Source: Zygnema cylindricum
Lineage: Eukaryota > Streptophyta > Zygnematophyceae > Zygnematales > Zygnemataceae
DNA length: 64,000 nucleotides
Reading direction: 5' to 3'
Assembly: GCA_037447655.1 (NCBI GenBank)
Contig: JBBHKE010001492.1
Coordinates: 188,001 to 252,000 of the forward strand
Both the position numbers and the translations under genes were made by a program. Below are positions 63,448 to 64,000 of this stretch, in pieces (within the stretch, counting starts at the first letter, position 1; each line of letters starts with the position of its first letter). The notes beneath the pieces are model-generated. The model did no database searches, was not told where the DNA came from, and saw only the letters and a program-made list of their open reading frames with translations.

Positions 63448-64000
63448 GTTGTTTTGGAAACCTTAGTCCTCTCTATATCTCGTGTGTGAAAAGAAGATTC
63501 CGAACTTAATCATTTTTGTCTACAGAGTAAATTGGCGTAGACATGATTTAGTGTGGTATGTAAATTCAAAGTGAGTACACAGGTTCAATACACTCCAAGG
63601 ACACGTGTCGGTCCGTGAGGGAGTCGGGAGTCAAGGTTGTTTGATCTGGATGACAAAGTACAGATTCATTCGGGGACCGAATTTACACGTGGAGGTTCAT
63701 CTTCGGTGATGAATGAATGCGCGAACGGCGGACTCCGTCAACTGTTATTTTTGGAAGGGAAAGATTGACTACACCGTCATTTCAGTGGACAAACTTTGAC
63801 CGTGCACTATTTCATTTTAGCGGTAGTCAATTTTTAAAATTGATGTAAACATTTTGTACGACAGACGGCGGGTTTTGTTTTGATAAGGTTTAGTGTACCG
63901 GTCGACCACGGTAATTGCGGTACGGTGTAGATCAGCTGTAGGCTCATTTGCATATACAGGACTTAGAATATTTTGGGAGTTAGAAAATCCTTGCATGAAA
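63448..64000 (+). repeat. Probable start of the 3' LTR of element F (runs off the window)
   Basis: AAGGGAA then TGTTGTTTTGGAAACC directly after the RNase H end. Its partner and far end are outside the window, and it does not match LTR E. Confidence 0.5.

Overview
This is a eukaryotic nuclear window, AT-rich and packed with transposable elements. Spliceosomal introns, a U2 snRNA gene, LTR retrotransposons primed by plant-type initiator tRNA-Met, and a leucine-rich-repeat (LRR) receptor-type gene with 72-nt LRR exons point to a large, repeat-rich genome of the green lineage. A streptophyte alga such as a charophyte is my best guess; this is inference, because nothing in the window is species-diagnostic.

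Layout. 1-4.3 kb: decayed Crypton (tyrosine-recombinase DNA transposon) remnants, with the C-terminal exon present three times, two of them as arms of a 2.3-kb inverted repeat. 4.3-8.3 kb: 330-bp tandem repeats and small inverted repeats, no gene recognised. 8.3-28.75 kb: one split LRR receptor-like gene on the + strand (signal peptide exon, LRR N-terminal cap exon, four LRR exons, all joining in frame in the same phase). Its second intron contains a complete 6.08-kb Copia element (element A, TSD TCCTC); its third contains a ~6.3-kb purine-strand minisatellite. 29-32 kb: weak remains of another retroelement with a Gag-like stretch. 32-41 kb (minus strand): decayed, intron-containing members of unrecognised protein families, two of them paralogous (both begin MDSR, with a Lys/Arg/Glu/Gly repeat), and tRNA-like sequences. 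41.08-47.50 kb: a nearly intact Copia element (element C, TSD GCCTG) inserted into the 5' part of one of those frames. 48.5-50.7 kb: a truncated minus-strand Copia (element B) of the same lineage as A. 52.7-54.4 kb: a broken, intron-containing HSP70 fragment. 55.97-60.11 kb: a minus-strand LTR element carrying mainly gag (element D, TSD CGAAT). 60.7-60.9 kb: U2 snRNA. 61.2-64 kb: a lone LTR (E) abutting the RT/RNase H end of another Copia (F).

Most striking: (i) A and B both keep an in-frame UAG in the readthrough context UAG-CARYYA exactly at the integrase/RT boundary, and C breaks at the same boundary with a -1 frame overlap; (ii) C and D have a primer-binding site complementary to the anticodon arm of initiator tRNA (half-tRNA priming) lying inside gag codons; (iii) LTRs of C, D and E all carry a tRNA-like module antisense to the element; (iv) the Crypton palindrome; (v) the LRR gene assembled across 20 kb of repeats. 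All coordinates and counts were read by eye.
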